Numbered from the stretch's first letter, positions 46,614 through 55,596 are shown. The stretch: 64,000 nt of DNA from Actibacterium pelagium (GCF_002285415.1 NZ_NSBU01000004.1:124001-188000); one strand, 5' to 3'. Made by a program: numbers and translations. The notes: generated from the letters alone by a model not told the origin.

Positions 46614-46940
46614 ATGTTGAAGACACGGGCAAAATTTCATCTGGGACAGGTGGTGCGGCATCGCAAGCACCCGTTTCGCGGTGTGATTTTCGATGTCGAT
46701 CCAGAGTTCGAGAACACCGACGAATGGTACGAGTCGATTCCCGAAGGCAGCCGTCCGCGTAAGGATCAACCCTTCTACCACCTGTTGGCCGAAAACGATC
46801 AAAGCTACTACGTGGCGTATGTGTCCGAGCAGAACCTGCTTCTTGATGACACGGGCGAGCCTGTTGGCCACCCCGACGTCGACGGCATGTTCGGCGAGTT
46901 TGAGGACGGGTCTTACCCGCTGCAATTCGCGCTGAACTGA
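46614..46940 (+). CDS. hspQ: Heat shock protein HspQ
   Basis: The 108-residue protein has the HspQ/YccV/DUF525-like fold: AKFHLGQVVRHRKHPFRGVIFDVDP at the N terminus and PFYHLLAENDQSYYVAYVSEQNLL in the middle. HspQ regulates Lon protease and binds hemimethylated oriC-region DNA in enterobacteria. The start at MLKTRAK matches the family start; AGGA is only 3 nt from the ATG, which is tight. The frame is open upstream but not conserved. It is convergent with the RsbW-like gene, 6 nt apart. Confidence 0.9.
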   Translation: MLKTRAKFHLGQVVRHRKHPFRGVIFDVDPEFENTDEWYESIPEGSRPRKDQPFYHLLAENDQSYYVAYVSEQNLLLDDTGEPVGHPDVDGMFGEFEDGSYPLQFALN

Positions 46941-46946
46941 TACCGG

Positions 46947-47438
46947 TCAGCCACCCGGTTGGGGCTGTAAGTTGGCCCGTTCATCCAAGCTTAAACCCTG
47001 ACCATGCTGAGACAGCCTGATCTCGAACGTCAGGATGTTTTGATCGTCCTCGCGGCAATAATCGAGGTTGGTCGCAATCTGGCTGATCAAGTTCCAGCCA
47101 AATCCCCCTTCCGGCAGGTGCTCAACAGGGGTGTTGATTAGATCATAGTCTTTCGGGCGAGCAGCGAAATCAGGCAGGGGCACCCCTGTGTCGGTAATCC
47201 GAAACTGTAAACTTGGCTCGCACACCGTCACCAACACTTTGATCATGCCCTGACCGCCTTCACCGTAGGCATGTTTGACGATGTTGTTCATCACCTCTGC
47301 CAGAAGAATCTGAACTGACCCACGCAGGTCGGCATCATATCCATTTGCAACCAAAACCGTATTCACACGGTCCAGCCCATGACGAACCCCCCGCAGATCG
47401 CTGTGGATCGTTAAATCCAACAAGTCTTCGGTTTCCAT
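46947..47438 (-). CDS. RsbW-like serine kinase/ATP-binding protein (HATPase)
   Basis: The 163-residue protein has the GHKL/HATPase fold of anti-sigma factors: N-box LLAEVMNNIVKHAYG (about 46-60), G1 ITDTGVPLP and G2 EGGFGWNLI. Family members bind or phosphorylate STAS anti-sigma-factor antagonists and sometimes hold a sigma factor. It is 15 nt downstream of such a STAS gene on the same strand. ATG at 47438 is preferred to TTG at 47444. The partner sigma is not in the window. Confidence 0.85.
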   Translation of the reverse strand: METEDLLDLTIHSDLRGVRHGLDRVNTVLVANGYDADLRGSVQILLAEVMNNIVKHAYGEGGQGMIKVLVTVCEPSLQFRITDTGVPLPDFAARPKDYDLINTPVEHLPEGGFGWNLISQIATNLDYCREDDQNILTFEIRLSQHGQGLSLDERANLQPQPGG

Positions 47439-47453
47439 GCGCAAACGCTCCGG

Positions 47454-47798
47454 TCAGGCGGCGTTGGCGCCAGTGCCCAGTGCCTCATCGACGCTGGGAT
47501 GGATCAGGAAGACACTGTCCATGCGGGTCAGGCGAAACACCTTGGCCACCGTCGGGGTCAGCCCGGCCAGTTCCAACTTGCGGGCCGAGCCCAACAGCTT
47601 CATCGCGGCGACGACAGCCCCAAGACCGCTGCTGTCCAGAAATTCGACCATCTGCAGATCCAAAATCACGCGCTCTGCCGGTTCGCTGGTCAGCTCTTTC
47701 ATCTTGTCCTTGAATTGGATGGCCACCGCCGCATCGATACGGGTATCGCTTGCCTCAATGACAATTGCATCGCCCTCGCGGCGTTTCGTAAGATTCAT
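47454..47798 (-). CDS. STAS domain anti-anti-sigma factor (RsbV-like)
   Basis: The 114-residue protein is a single STAS domain. The phosphoserine site is in DLQMVEFLDSSGLGAVVA (S56/S57), followed by the usual C-terminal helix LTRMDSVFLIHPSVDEAL. In partner-switching systems this protein, when not phosphorylated, releases a sigma factor or an enzyme from the HATPase. It is the upstream gene of the STAS-HATPase pair. No PP2C phosphatase is seen nearby. Confidence 0.9.
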   Translation of the reverse strand: MNLTKRREGDAIVIEASDTRIDAAVAIQFKDKMKELTSEPAERVILDLQMVEFLDSSGLGAVVAAMKLLGSARKLELAGLTPTVAKVFRLTRMDSVFLIHPSVDEALGTGANAA

Positions 47799-47887
47799 AA
47801 TGACCTCCTGTCAAATCCATGAAAAACGCTAATCAGCAAATCTTACCGAAAGGTATCCAAGCAACTTCTTGGGTGAAAGAAATCGCC

Positions 47888-48364
47888 ATGCGCATAAACT
47901 ATTCCGATATTTCCCGATCAATCGCGGCCCTGACAGAGGGTGAAACCGACGAAGTCGCGCTGATGGCCACCGTGGTTTGCGAACTGCACCATGCCGATGA
48001 CCGCTTCGACTGGACCGGGTTCTACCGAAACGTTGGCAACGAAACCTTGAAGATCGGCCCCTATCAGGGCGGCCACGGCTGTCTGGTCATTCCGTTCTCG
48101 CGCGGTGTCTGCGGGGCTGCGGCCCGGACCGGCGAGGTCCAGCTTGTCCCCGATGTCGATGCCTTTCCCGGCCATATCGCCTGCGCCAGCTCGACCCGAT
48201 CCGAGATCGTTCTGCCGGTTTGGGGCCGCACCGGAGAGCTGATCGGCGTGCTGGACATCGACAGTGACCAGCCTGACGCATTTGACGAAGAGGACAGCGT
48301 CGCCCTGACGGACATCCTGGCCAAGGTCTTCGCAGGGGTTGAGCCCGCACAGGCGATGAGCTAA
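47888..48364 (+). CDS. Free methionine-(R)-sulfoxide reductase (GAF domain)
   Basis: The 158-residue GAF-type enzyme reduces free Met-R-O and so protects against oxidative stress in the cytosol. The three family cysteines are present: C65 in HGCLVIPFSRG, C75 in RGVCGAAA and C99 in GHIACASSTRSEIVLP. The start at MRINYSDISR matches the family; an ATG at 47819 would add 23 residues that do not. It lies beside the STAS pair but divergent, and 9 nt before rluA. Confidence 0.9.
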   Translation: MRINYSDISRSIAALTEGETDEVALMATVVCELHHADDRFDWTGFYRNVGNETLKIGPYQGGHGCLVIPFSRGVCGAAARTGEVQLVPDVDAFPGHIACASSTRSEIVLPVWGRTGELIGVLDIDSDQPDAFDEEDSVALTDILAKVFAGVEPAQAMS

Positions 48365-48373
48365 CCGCCCGAT

Positions 48374-49021
48374 ATGAGCGCCGAGTACAACCCGCCCGAC
48401 ACACCGCTGTCGATCCTGCATCAGGACCACGAACTTTTGTTCGTGGACAAGCCGACCGGCCTTCTGTCGGTGCCCGGGCGCGGTGAACATCTGGCCGATT
48501 GCCTGCTGACCCGCATACAAGCCGCCTTCCCCGAAGCGCTACTGGTCCACCGGCTGGACCGGGACACCTCGGGCGTCATGGTCTTCGCCCTCAGCCCCCA
48601 TGCACAACGCCATCTGGGCAAACAGTTCGAGACACGCAAAGCACGTAAAACCTATGTCGCGCGGGTCTGGGGCAAGGTCGAAGAAAAGACCGGCACCGTT
48701 GATTTGCCGTTGATAGTCGACTGGCCAAACCGGCCGCTACAGAAGGTGGATTTCGAAACCGGAAAGCCCGCCGTCACGGACTGGCGCGTTCTGCGTTACG
48801 AAGACAATGCCACACGCATTCGTCTTTACCCGCGCACAGGCCGCAGCCACCAACTGCGAGTCCACATGCGCGAAATCGGTCACCCTATCCTTGGCGATCC
48901 GTTCTACGCAGAAGGCCCTGCGCGCGACGCCCCGCGGTTGATGCTGCACGCGGAAAGCCTGCGTGTAAATCATCCTGAAAGTGGAAAAGGGATGACTGTC
49001 ACGGCACCCAGCCCCTTCTGA
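48374..49021 (+). CDS. RluA family pseudouridine synthase
   Basis: The 215-residue enzyme makes pseudouridine in rRNA or tRNA. Catalytic D62 is in HRLDRDTSGVM (59-69); KPTGLLSVPGRGE and the C-terminal RTGRSHQLRVHM and GDPFY blocks are present. No S4 RNA-binding domain precedes the catalytic part, as in RluA/TruC-type enzymes. It follows the fRMsr gene by 9 nt and is probably cotranscribed. RluA itself or another member cannot be told apart here. Confidence 0.9.
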   Translation: MSAEYNPPDTPLSILHQDHELLFVDKPTGLLSVPGRGEHLADCLLTRIQAAFPEALLVHRLDRDTSGVMVFALSPHAQRHLGKQFETRKARKTYVARVWGKVEEKTGTVDLPLIVDWPNRPLQKVDFETGKPAVTDWRVLRYEDNATRIRLYPRTGRSHQLRVHMREIGHPILGDPFYAEGPARDAPRLMLHAESLRVNHPESGKGMTVTAPSPF

Positions 49022-49121
49022 AAACACGCAATTTCCTCTTTCCGAAGCAGGGCCAATCTACGGTCTCTTTTAGGCGTTAAAGAGCCTTGGTTCCTTGCAG
49101 AATCCATACATATTCAAAAAA

Positions 49122-49135
49122 TTGATTTCGATCAA
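49122..49135 (+). promoter_or_regulatory. FNR/FnrL-type box TTGAT-TTCG-ATCAA
   Basis: This is a perfect match to the consensus TTGAT-N4-ATCAA used by FNR, FnrL and Anr oxygen regulators. TTTAAT at 49157-49162 lies where a -10 box would be if the activator is centred near -41 (class II). It is upstream of the choice-anchor/autotransporter gene and would place that gene under low-oxygen control. Confidence 0.75.
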
Positions 49136-49162
49136 AGCATCTCGCATAGGTCGAATTTTAAT

Positions 49163-49192
49163 GTCCTTCCGAAATCGATTTTAGGGAAGGAC
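49163..49192 (+). promoter_or_regulatory. 8-bp inverted repeat covering the Shine-Dalgarno of the surface-protein gene
   Basis: GTCCTTCC (49163-49170) is complementary to GGAAGGAC (49185-49192), the SD, with a 14-nt loop. The SD is 7 nt from the ATG at 49198. In RNA it could hide the ribosome binding site. If transcription starts about 49169, as the FNR box suggests, most of the 5' arm would be missing and the repeat would be DNA-level only. Confidence 0.6.
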
Positions 49193-49197
49193 TATTA

Positions 49198-51495
49198 ATG
49201 AATACCGGAGCCAAATTGACTGCGGGCTTGTCGATCCTTGCGACAAGTCTGCTAACGACATCGCTAAACGCCGGAACGATCGATGGCTTAACCAACGTTA
49301 CCGGTGATGGGTTCGTCCTTCTTGATGAAGATGAGAACGTGGTGGATCCCGGAATCAATGCGATCACCGGCGACCCGAACAACGACGACTTTGTCGGCAA
49401 TGGGTTCTCGCCAAGCGGTGTTGAAAACTGCCTGAGGGCGTCGGTGATTGGTGCCGGGTGCGCAGAGGGCCCCGGCGCGGGCAATCGGTACAAGCTGTTT
49501 CTCACTGGCACCGAGCCATTGGATCTGACCTTCGAAACGACCAATAGCGCAGGCGTGACCGAGTACTTCAACTTCGGCAAAATGTCGAACACGACAGGCG
49601 CGCGGATCATCGCGGCCGAGCTTCTGCTGGGAACCGGGACCGGGGAAGATTTTGTCCTAATGGATCCGGCCAGCCCGGAGGCCGCCGTTCTCTTTGACCA
49701 GATTATTGATTTGGTAGGCGAGAATGCGGCCGAATGGCCGTTTCTGGACGGGGCCACTGACGGACAAGCCCCCCTGCAGCGGGTCTTTCTACCCGGTGGG
49801 CTGTTTGGCGATGGCGGAGCCGAAGGGTACATCGGCTTCTTCGACGACGAACGTGCCGGGATGGTCTTTACCTCGAACGAAGACCTGACCACGTTGCTTG
49901 CCGAAAATCTGGCGAATGACGTGCATCTGGCCAGCTTTGGCGATGCTCTTCTCGCCCGAACCATGATCCCGAACGGGATGTTCTGGGACGAAAACGTTCT
50001 GGACACCACCGACGAAGACGCACTTATCGCTTGGTATGATAACCGTGCAGATAGCGGTGCAGGCGGTTGGGTTTGGGGTGCTCTTGCCCCCGACGGCTCC
50101 GAGGACCTTGGCATTCGCCTGAGCGATCTGGCTGGTGCCTTGGGCGTAGATGAGCTGGATCTGGGCTATGCAGATGGCGCAGAGATTCCACTTGATATCG
50201 TCGCGCTGATGGACTCCGACGAAATCTTCACCGAAGGGCCGATTGAAGACCTTTCGAACCTCAACCTGAACTTCAACATCGACACGGGCGACATCGCGTT
50301 GGGCGAATTCACCCTGCGTATCGTTCCGACATTCGCACCGATTGTCGAGGCCAGCGAAACACCGTTGCAGTTCACAGTCGCCGGGACGCTGGATGCCGCA
50401 AATGTCCCCTATCTAAACGTGGATGAAGCCTATCTGGGTGTCATCGACGATGTGCTGGCGCTGGGAACCGAAGAAGAACAACAAGAGGCGCTTGATAGCC
50501 TTGGCCACAGCTTTGCAGGAGCAGCACCGGGCCTTGCCTTTTCCTTTGGTTCGGACGTTCTGTTTGCGTTGTCGCAAGCCAAGGCATCAAACGATGGCGC
50601 AACCGTTTCCACCAAAGGAACCGGGTCTTGGACCATGTCCGAAACGACAACAGGTTTTGTTTCGATTGGCGGCGGTGTCGCGGAACAGGATGCGACACTG
50701 AACAGTGCCGGATATGATGCCGACCGCGCTAGCTTTGTCGGTGGGTTTGAAACCAACGTGACCCAAAGCCTAAGCGCCGGTGTTATCTTTGGCCTGCACA
50801 ATGGTGAGGCGGACATCGACGATGGGCTTGGTTCAGTTGATGCCGACGGCTTCTCTGTCGCTGGTTTCGCCCGTTACCAAGCGTCCCAGAACGCGGCCAT
50901 CCAGGCGGTTCTCGGGCTGCAAAACCTGTCCTTTGACACGACAAGACACATTGCCTTTGGCTCGGTCGATGAGACCGCTACCGGCTCGACCAAGGGTGAC
51001 ATGATCTTCGCTGCCTTGGACGCAGAGTATCTGATGCCTGTGTCCTGGGGTCTGGTCGGGCCCATGGCTTCGGTCGAATATTACAACTTGGGCGTAGACG
51101 GTTACACCGAGACCGGCGCCGGGATTTATAATCTCGCCGTAGAAGATTACGACAGCGATCTCTTTATCGGTCGGATTGGCCTGCGCGGTGAAACCAACAC
51201 GCATCAAATGTCCAACGGCTGGTCGATGCAGGCCTACGGTCATGCCGCACTCGCAACCCGTTCGGGCGGTGACTTCAGTGTCAACGCTGCGTTTGATGGC
51301 TCTAACCTGCCAACCATGTCCCTGCCCTCCGACGGCAGCGACAGCGAATGGGTCGACGTCGGAATAGGTGTCACCCTGAACCGCAACAAAAGCGGGCGCG
51401 GCAGCACAGTCATCGGCGCCGAGTATCGCGGTGGCTTCGCGGGAGACGGCTACAAGGACCATCAGGGCAAAGTCTTTGTTTCCTGGCAGTTCTAA
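49198..51495 (+). CDS. Choice-anchor F-like protein with autotransporter beta-barrel
   Basis: The 765-residue protein has a signal peptide (about 1-25, NAGTID), a passenger of about 440 residues (VTGDGFVLLDEDENVV, GNGFSPSGVENCL, SATG-type EYFNFGKMSNTTGARI) resembling choice-anchor F proteins, and a beta-barrel region from about 470 that ends FVSWQF, a typical outer-membrane C terminus with terminal Phe. It would be exposed on the cell surface. The two cysteines (CLRASVIGAGC) in the N-terminal part may form a disulfide. It is preceded by an FNR box and an SD-covering repeat and followed by a terminator. Monocistronic. Confidence 0.83.
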   Translation: MNTGAKLTAGLSILATSLLTTSLNAGTIDGLTNVTGDGFVLLDEDENVVDPGINAITGDPNNDDFVGNGFSPSGVENCLRASVIGAGCAEGPGAGNRYKLFLTGTEPLDLTFETTNSAGVTEYFNFGKMSNTTGARIIAAELLLGTGTGEDFVLMDPASPEAAVLFDQIIDLVGENAAEWPFLDGATDGQAPLQRVFLPGGLFGDGGAEGYIGFFDDERAGMVFTSNEDLTTLLAENLANDVHLASFGDALLARTMIPNGMFWDENVLDTTDEDALIAWYDNRADSGAGGWVWGALAPDGSEDLGIRLSDLAGALGVDELDLGYADGAEIPLDIVALMDSDEIFTEGPIEDLSNLNLNFNIDTGDIALGEFTLRIVPTFAPIVEASETPLQFTVAGTLDAANVPYLNVDEAYLGVIDDVLALGTEEEQQEALDSLGHSFAGAAPGLAFSFGSDVLFALSQAKASNDGATVSTKGTGSWTMSETTTGFVSIGGGVAEQDATLNSAGYDADRASFVGGFETNVTQSLSAGVIFGLHNGEADIDDGLGSVDADGFSVAGFARYQASQNAAIQAVLGLQNLSFDTTRHIAFGSVDETATGSTKGDMIFAALDAEYLMPVSWGLVGPMASVEYYNLGVDGYTETGAGIYNLAVEDYDSDLFIGRIGLRGETNTHQMSNGWSMQAYGHAALATRSGGDFSVNAAFDGSNLPTMSLPSDGSDSEWVDVGIGVTLNRNKSGRGSTVIGAEYRGGFAGDGYKDHQGKVFVSWQF

Positions 51496-51503
51496 AACAA
51501 AAA

Positions 51504-51527
51504 AGAAGGGCCCATTTGGGCCCTTCT
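51504..51527. terminator. Bidirectional stem-loop between the surface-protein gene and pnp
   Basis: AGAAGGGCCC (51504-51513) pairs with GGGCCCTTCT (51518-51527). On the minus strand it is followed by TTTTTGTTTT, making it a good intrinsic terminator for pnp. On the plus strand the U-run is weak, but it can also end the surface-protein message. Confidence 0.85.
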
Positions 51528-51552
51528 GAATTTCTGGAAGCTGGTCGACTTA

Positions 51553-53685
51553 TTAGTCGGCTTTCTCTTCTTTCTGGATCTCTTCGCCAGTTGCCTGATC
51601 GACCATCTTCATGGCCAGACGAACCTTGCCTCGATCGTCAAAGCCCAGAAGCTTCACGAAGACTTCCTGACCTTCTTTCAGAACGTCGGACGGGTGGTTC
51701 AGGCGGCGGTTTTCGATCTGGCTGACGTGCACAAGGCCGTCCCGCTTGCCGAAGAAGTTCACGAAGGCGCCGAAGTCGACGATCTTCACGACCTTACCTT
51801 TGTAGATCACGCCTTCTTCCGGCTCTGCCACGATCGCGTGGATCATGTCATAGGCCTTCTGGATAGCTTCACCGTTCGGCGAGGCGATCTTGATGACACC
51901 GTCGTCGTTGATGTCGACCTTGGCACCCGAAACTTCAACGATCTCACGGATCACTTTACCGCCCGAGCCGATCACTTCACGGATCTTGTCGGTCGGTACG
52001 GTCATGGTTTCGATGCGCGGCGCGTGGACCGAGAACTCGGATGCTTCGGTCAGAGCTTTGCTCATCTCACCCAGGATGTGCAGACGGCCTGCCTTGGCTT
52101 GGGCCAGGGCTTTTTCCATGATCTCGGGCGTGATGCCCGCAACCTTGATGTCCATCTGCAGCGAGGTGATGCCGTTTTCGGTACCTGCGACTTTGAAGTC
52201 CATGTCGCCCAGGTGGTCTTCGTCACCCAGAATGTCGGACAGAACCGCGTAGGAACCGTCTTCTTCCAGAACCAGACCCATCGCAACGCCTGCAACCGGT
52301 GCTTTCAGCGGAACGCCTGCGTCCATCATGGACAGCGAACCACCACAGACCGACGCCATCGAGGACGAACCGTTGGATTCGGTGATCTCGGAAACAACGC
52401 GGACGGTGTAGGGGAAGTCGGTTGCCGCCGGCAGAACAGCCTGCAGTGCGCGCCATGCCAGTTTACCGTGGCCAATCTCACGACGACCGGGCGAACCTAC
52501 GCGGCCAACTTCACCAACCGAATAGGGAGGGAAGTTATAATGCAGCAGGAAGTTCGAGCGATAGTTGCCGTGCAGGGCGTCGATGATCTGCTCGTCGTCG
52601 CCGGTGCCCAGAGTGGTCACAACCAGACCTTGGGTTTCACCACGGGTGAACAGGGCCGAACCGTGGGTCCGCGGCAGCAGCTTGGTTTCGCAAACGATCG
52701 GGCGGATTTCATCCAGCGCACGACCGTCGATCCGCTTGCCTTCTTTCACAACCGAGCTGCGCAGCACGGTGGATTCCAGCTTCTTCAGGGCCGAGCCAAG
52801 GTTCGCATCTTCCTGCTGTTCCTCGGTCAGACCAGCGATCAGCTCTTCCTTGACGGCGGCAACAGCGGCAACGCGCTCTTGCTTGTCGGTGATCGCGTAG
52901 GCCGCTTTCATCTTCTCTTCGCCAGCCGCTTTCACGACGTCGAACAGCTCGCTGTAATCCGGCGGGGTGAATTCGAACGGCTCTTTCGCCGACTCTTCTG
53001 CCAGATCGATGATCAGGTCGATAACCGGCTGGATCTGTTCGTGCGCAAAAGTCACGGCGCCCAGCATTTCGGCTTCGGTCAGTTCGTAGGCTTCCGATTC
53101 CACCATCATCACGGCGTCTTTGGTACCCGCAACAACCAGGTCCAGACGCTGGTCCGGCTTGGTGCGCAGCTGGTCCATATCGTCGACTTCGGGGTTCAGG
53201 ATGTATTCACCATCCACGAAACCAACACGTGCACAGGCGATCGGGCCCATGAACGGTGCGCCCGAAATGGTCAGCGCGGCCGAGGCTGCGATCATCGCAA
53301 CAACGTCGGGGTCGTTGACCAGGTCGTGCGACAGCACGGTGCACATCACCAGAACTTCGTGCTTGAAGCCAGGGACGAACAGCGGGCGGATCGGACGGTC
53401 GATCAGACGCGCGGTCAGGGTTTCTTTTTCGGTCGGGCGCGCTTCGCGCTTGAAGAAACCGCCGGGTACTTTACCGGCAGCATAGTATTTCTCTTGGTAG
53501 TGGACCGTCAGCGGGAAGAAGTCCTGACCCGGCTTCGGTGCCTTGGCAAAAGTCACGTTGGCCATAACGCTGGTTTCGCCCAGCGTCGCAATCACTGTGC
53601 CGTCGGCCTGACGTGCAACCTTGCCGGTTTCCAGTGTGAGCGTCTCTTCGCCCCACTGCATCGATTTTTTCACTTCGTTAAACAT
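51553..53685 (-). CDS. pnp: Polyribonucleotide nucleotidyltransferase (PNPase)
   Basis: The 710-residue 3'-5' exoribonuclease and degradosome subunit has two RNase PH domains separated by an all-alpha linker (about 240-320). It then has a KH domain with [12 protein letters not shown] (about 560-572) and an S1 domain with [20 protein letters not shown] (about 620-640). The start (AGGA, 7 nt before the ATG) is clear. rpsO, normally its neighbour, is 2.8 kb upstream. A long structured leader precedes it. Confidence 0.97.
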   Translation of the reverse strand: MFNEVKKSMQWGEETLTLETGKVARQADGTVIATLGETSVMANVTFAKAPKPGQDFFPLTVHYQEKYYAAGKVPGGFFKREARPTEKETLTARLIDRPIRPLFVPGFKHEVLVMCTVLSHDLVNDPDVVAMIAASAALTISGAPFMGPIACARVGFVDGEYILNPEVDDMDQLRTKPDQRLDLVVAGTKDAVMMVESEAYELTEAEMLGAVTFAHEQIQPVIDLIIDLAEESAKEPFEFTPPDYSELFDVVKAAGEEKMKAAYAITDKQERVAAVAAVKEELIAGLTEEQQEDANLGSALKKLESTVLRSSVVKEGKRIDGRALDEIRPIVCETKLLPRTHGSALFTRGETQGLVVTTLGTGDDEQIIDALHGNYRSNFLLHYNFPPYSVGEVGRVGSPGRREIGHGKLAWRALQAVLPAATDFPYTVRVVSEITESNGSSSMASVCGGSLSMMDAGVPLKAPVAGVAMGLVLEEDGSYAVLSDILGDEDHLGDMDFKVAGTENGITSLQMDIKVAGITPEIMEKALAQAKAGRLHILGEMSKALTEASEFSVHAPRIETMTVPTDKIREVIGSGGKVIREIVEVSGAKVDINDDGVIKIASPNGEAIQKAYDMIHAIVAEPEEGVIYKGKVVKIVDFGAFVNFFGKRDGLVHVSQIENRRLNHPSDVLKEGQEVFVKLLGFDDRGKVRLAMKMVDQATGEEIQKEEKAD

Positions 53686-53700
53686 CTGTTTATCCTGAAA

Positions 53701-53755
53701 GGAGGCTCTCCCGGCCCTCCGGGTCCTCCGTTGTCATGGCGGCCCCATTGCCGCC
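53701..53755 (-). promoter_or_regulatory. Structured leader upstream of pnp
   Basis: On the minus strand GGAGG...CCTCC encloses CCCGG-AGGG-CCGGG (53701-53729), and a second hairpin GGCGGC/GCCGCC lies at 53738-53755. Both are directly upstream of the pnp SD. In E. coli an RNase III-cut hairpin in this position lets PNPase repress its own mRNA; the same use here is inferred. Confidence 0.5.
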
Positions 53756-53906
53756 GACCCCACTATCCTTACTTTCGAGCGCCGGGGTCCATCGCGCTAC
53801 GTCTCAGATGGGGGGCACATACAGCAAAAAATCCCTGCAGAAAAGAGAGGATCACTTGCACGAATAAATCCTGAAACATAGCCTGCCTTCGGGAAGTGGG
53901 GTTTTG

Positions 53907-55019
53907 GTGGATATGATCGAGATCATCGAGGCAGGAGCACAGTCACTGTCAGCGGCCGTGGACGGGTTGTCTTCTGCGGCAAGAATCGAATTGGCGGACG
54001 GGCTGTCTTCGGAAGCTGTGAACCTGAAACGGACAGAAGACTGCCGGTTCTCTCCAAATGGCAAGGTGATCGCCGTCGCCGGGTTCTTGACCGACACAAT
54101 CCTGTTGTTCGAAATCTCTCAACAACATGTCGCAGGTAATCTTGTCGTCCGGATCGAGGGCAAGCTGACCCTGACCCATCCGCGGCTGTCCAGACCGCAT
54201 GGGATCGACTTCATCGACGAAACCACGATTGCCGTGGCCAACCGGGATGGCCGCCTGATTATCCTGAAGCTGCCGCAGGTCCCCTTTGATGGTCGGACCG
54301 TTCCAGCCAAGATGCTTATGCGCCGCAAGCGGATCTGGATGAAGCACAAGTTGAAAACACCAGGCTCTGTCGCGGTCACGCGGAAAGGTCGGTTTACCTA
54401 TGAACTACTGACCTGCCTCAACTATCGTAACACCGTCGCCAGCCCGCGCTTCCTGCGCCTTGGGGATCTGCATCTGCCGTTCGGTGGGCGGATTGCCTTA
54501 CAGCGCGGGATGGAAATTCCCGATGGTGTTTCGATCTGCCCGGAAACGGCACGCGTCGCGATTTCAAACCATAATGAAAACGCCATCCGGCTTTATTCCC
54601 ACTATGACGACCTGCGACCGAACGCTCATCCTGTGGGCCGCCTTCTGGGGATGGCCTATCCTCACGGCTTGCGGTTCTTCGACAAAGGGCGGCGCCTGAT
54701 GGCCGCTGATGCGGGTGCGCCTTTGATCCATTACTGGCGGGACGACACGGCCAAATGGGACGGCGATCGAACGCCCACCGCCTCGTTCCGGATCATGGAC
54801 AAGGAAACCTTCGCAGCCGGTCGATACAACGATCAGGAAGGCGGACCCAAAGGGATCGACATCCACCCCTCTGGCGCCTTCCTTGTCGTCACCAGCGAGC
54901 ATCAGGGCTTTGCCGCTTTCGACGTGCCAAAATTGCTACAAAGGCTGGAAACGGACAAAACCGAACCCGCCGCCTCCGATGACTTGCCTGAAACGCCAGC
55001 GGCAGCTGCGGCAACCTGA
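53907..55019 (+). CDS. Beta-propeller (WD40/SMP-30-like) protein of unknown function
   Basis: The roughly 370-residue protein has several four-strand repeats such as CRFSPNGKVIAVAGFLTDTILLFEI, RPHGIDFIDETTIAVANRDGRLIILKL and DGVSICPETARVAISNHNENAIRLY, which suggest a propeller. There is no signal peptide, so it is probably cytosolic. No metal-site pattern of SMP-30 is obvious. GTG at 53907 with GTGGGG 5 nt upstream is one start; ATG at 53913 is the other. It lies between pnp and yegP on the plus strand. Confidence 0.7.
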   Translation: MDMIEIIEAGAQSLSAAVDGLSSAARIELADGLSSEAVNLKRTEDCRFSPNGKVIAVAGFLTDTILLFEISQQHVAGNLVVRIEGKLTLTHPRLSRPHGIDFIDETTIAVANRDGRLIILKLPQVPFDGRTVPAKMLMRRKRIWMKHKLKTPGSVAVTRKGRFTYELLTCLNYRNTVASPRFLRLGDLHLPFGGRIALQRGMEIPDGVSICPETARVAISNHNENAIRLYSHYDDLRPNAHPVGRLLGMAYPHGLRFFDKGRRLMAADAGAPLIHYWRDDTAKWDGDRTPTASFRIMDKETFAAGRYNDQEGGPKGIDIHPSGAFLVVTSEHQGFAAFDVPKLLQRLETDKTEPAASDDLPETPAAAAAT

Positions 55020-55054
55020 CTTTGCGGCAAACCCTCCCGGCCAGCGGACTTTTT

Positions 55055-55086
55055 AAGAATTTCGTTGAAAATGCGCTTTAATTCTT
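55055..55086. promoter_or_regulatory. Inverted repeat AAGAATT-N18-AATTCTT upstream of yegP
   Basis: The 7-bp arms at 55055-55061 and 55080-55086 are extended with one mismatch by TTT and AAA. It is AT-rich, 44 nt from the yegP ATG. It could be an operator for an unknown regulator or part of the promoter region. Confidence 0.35.
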
Positions 55087-55129
55087 CAAAGCTGATCCTG
55101 AGAATTAGTCCAATTGTGAGGAGCGAGGA

Positions 55130-55462
55130 ATGGCTGGCAAATTCGAAGTGTATAAAGACAAAGGTGGCGAGTTCCGCTTCCGCCTGAAGGCCGGGAATGG
55201 CGAGATCATTCTGGCCAGCGAAGGATACAAGCGCAAAGCCAGCTGCGAAAATGGCGTCGCCTCGGTGATGAAAAACGCACCCACGGATGCCCGCTATGAA
55301 CGCAAGGAAACCAAGTCGGGCAAACCGATGTTCAACCTGAAAGCCACCAACGGCCAGGTGATTGGAACCTCGGAATCCTACTCCAGCGAGTCCGCCCGCG
55401 ACAACGGCATCGAGTCGGTGAAGAAAAACGCTCCAGACGCCAAGGTTGAAGACCTGACCTGA
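55130..55462 (+). CDS. yegP: YegP family protein (DUF1508 tandem repeat)
   Basis: The 110-residue protein has two DUF1508 repeats: KFEVYKDKGGEFRFRLKAGNGEIILASEGYK and KPMFNLKATNGQVIGTSESYSSESARDNGIESV. Small YegP-type proteins are widespread and of unknown function. GAGGAGCGAGGA lies just before the ATG. An inverted repeat is upstream and a terminator downstream, so it is a one-gene unit. Confidence 0.9.
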   Translation: MAGKFEVYKDKGGEFRFRLKAGNGEIILASEGYKRKASCENGVASVMKNAPTDARYERKETKSGKPMFNLKATNGQVIGTSESYSSESARDNGIESVKKNAPDAKVEDLT

Positions 55463-55472
55463 TTATACCCAA

Positions 55473-55496
55473 AGCACTCGCCAAATGGCGGGTGCT
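55473..55496 (+). terminator. Rho-independent terminator after yegP
   Basis: AGCACTCGCC (55473-55482) pairs with GGCGGGTGCT (55487-55496) with one T-G wobble, loop AAAT, followed by CCTTTT. It begins 11 nt past the yegP stop. Confidence 0.8.
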
Positions 55497-55596
55497 CCTT
55501 TTAGCGCGCCGCCGATCTAAGACCCAATGGCCTAGAATCTCTTCGCAATCCCGTTGGCAAGAAGATATCGGTCAGGCTTTTGGGGTTGGGATAACC

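Noticed and set aside
51694-53874. 726-codon open frame on the plus strand antisense to pnp
   Set aside because: The sequence has no motif, is rich in His/Arg/Gly as expected of an antisense shadow, and pnp is certain.
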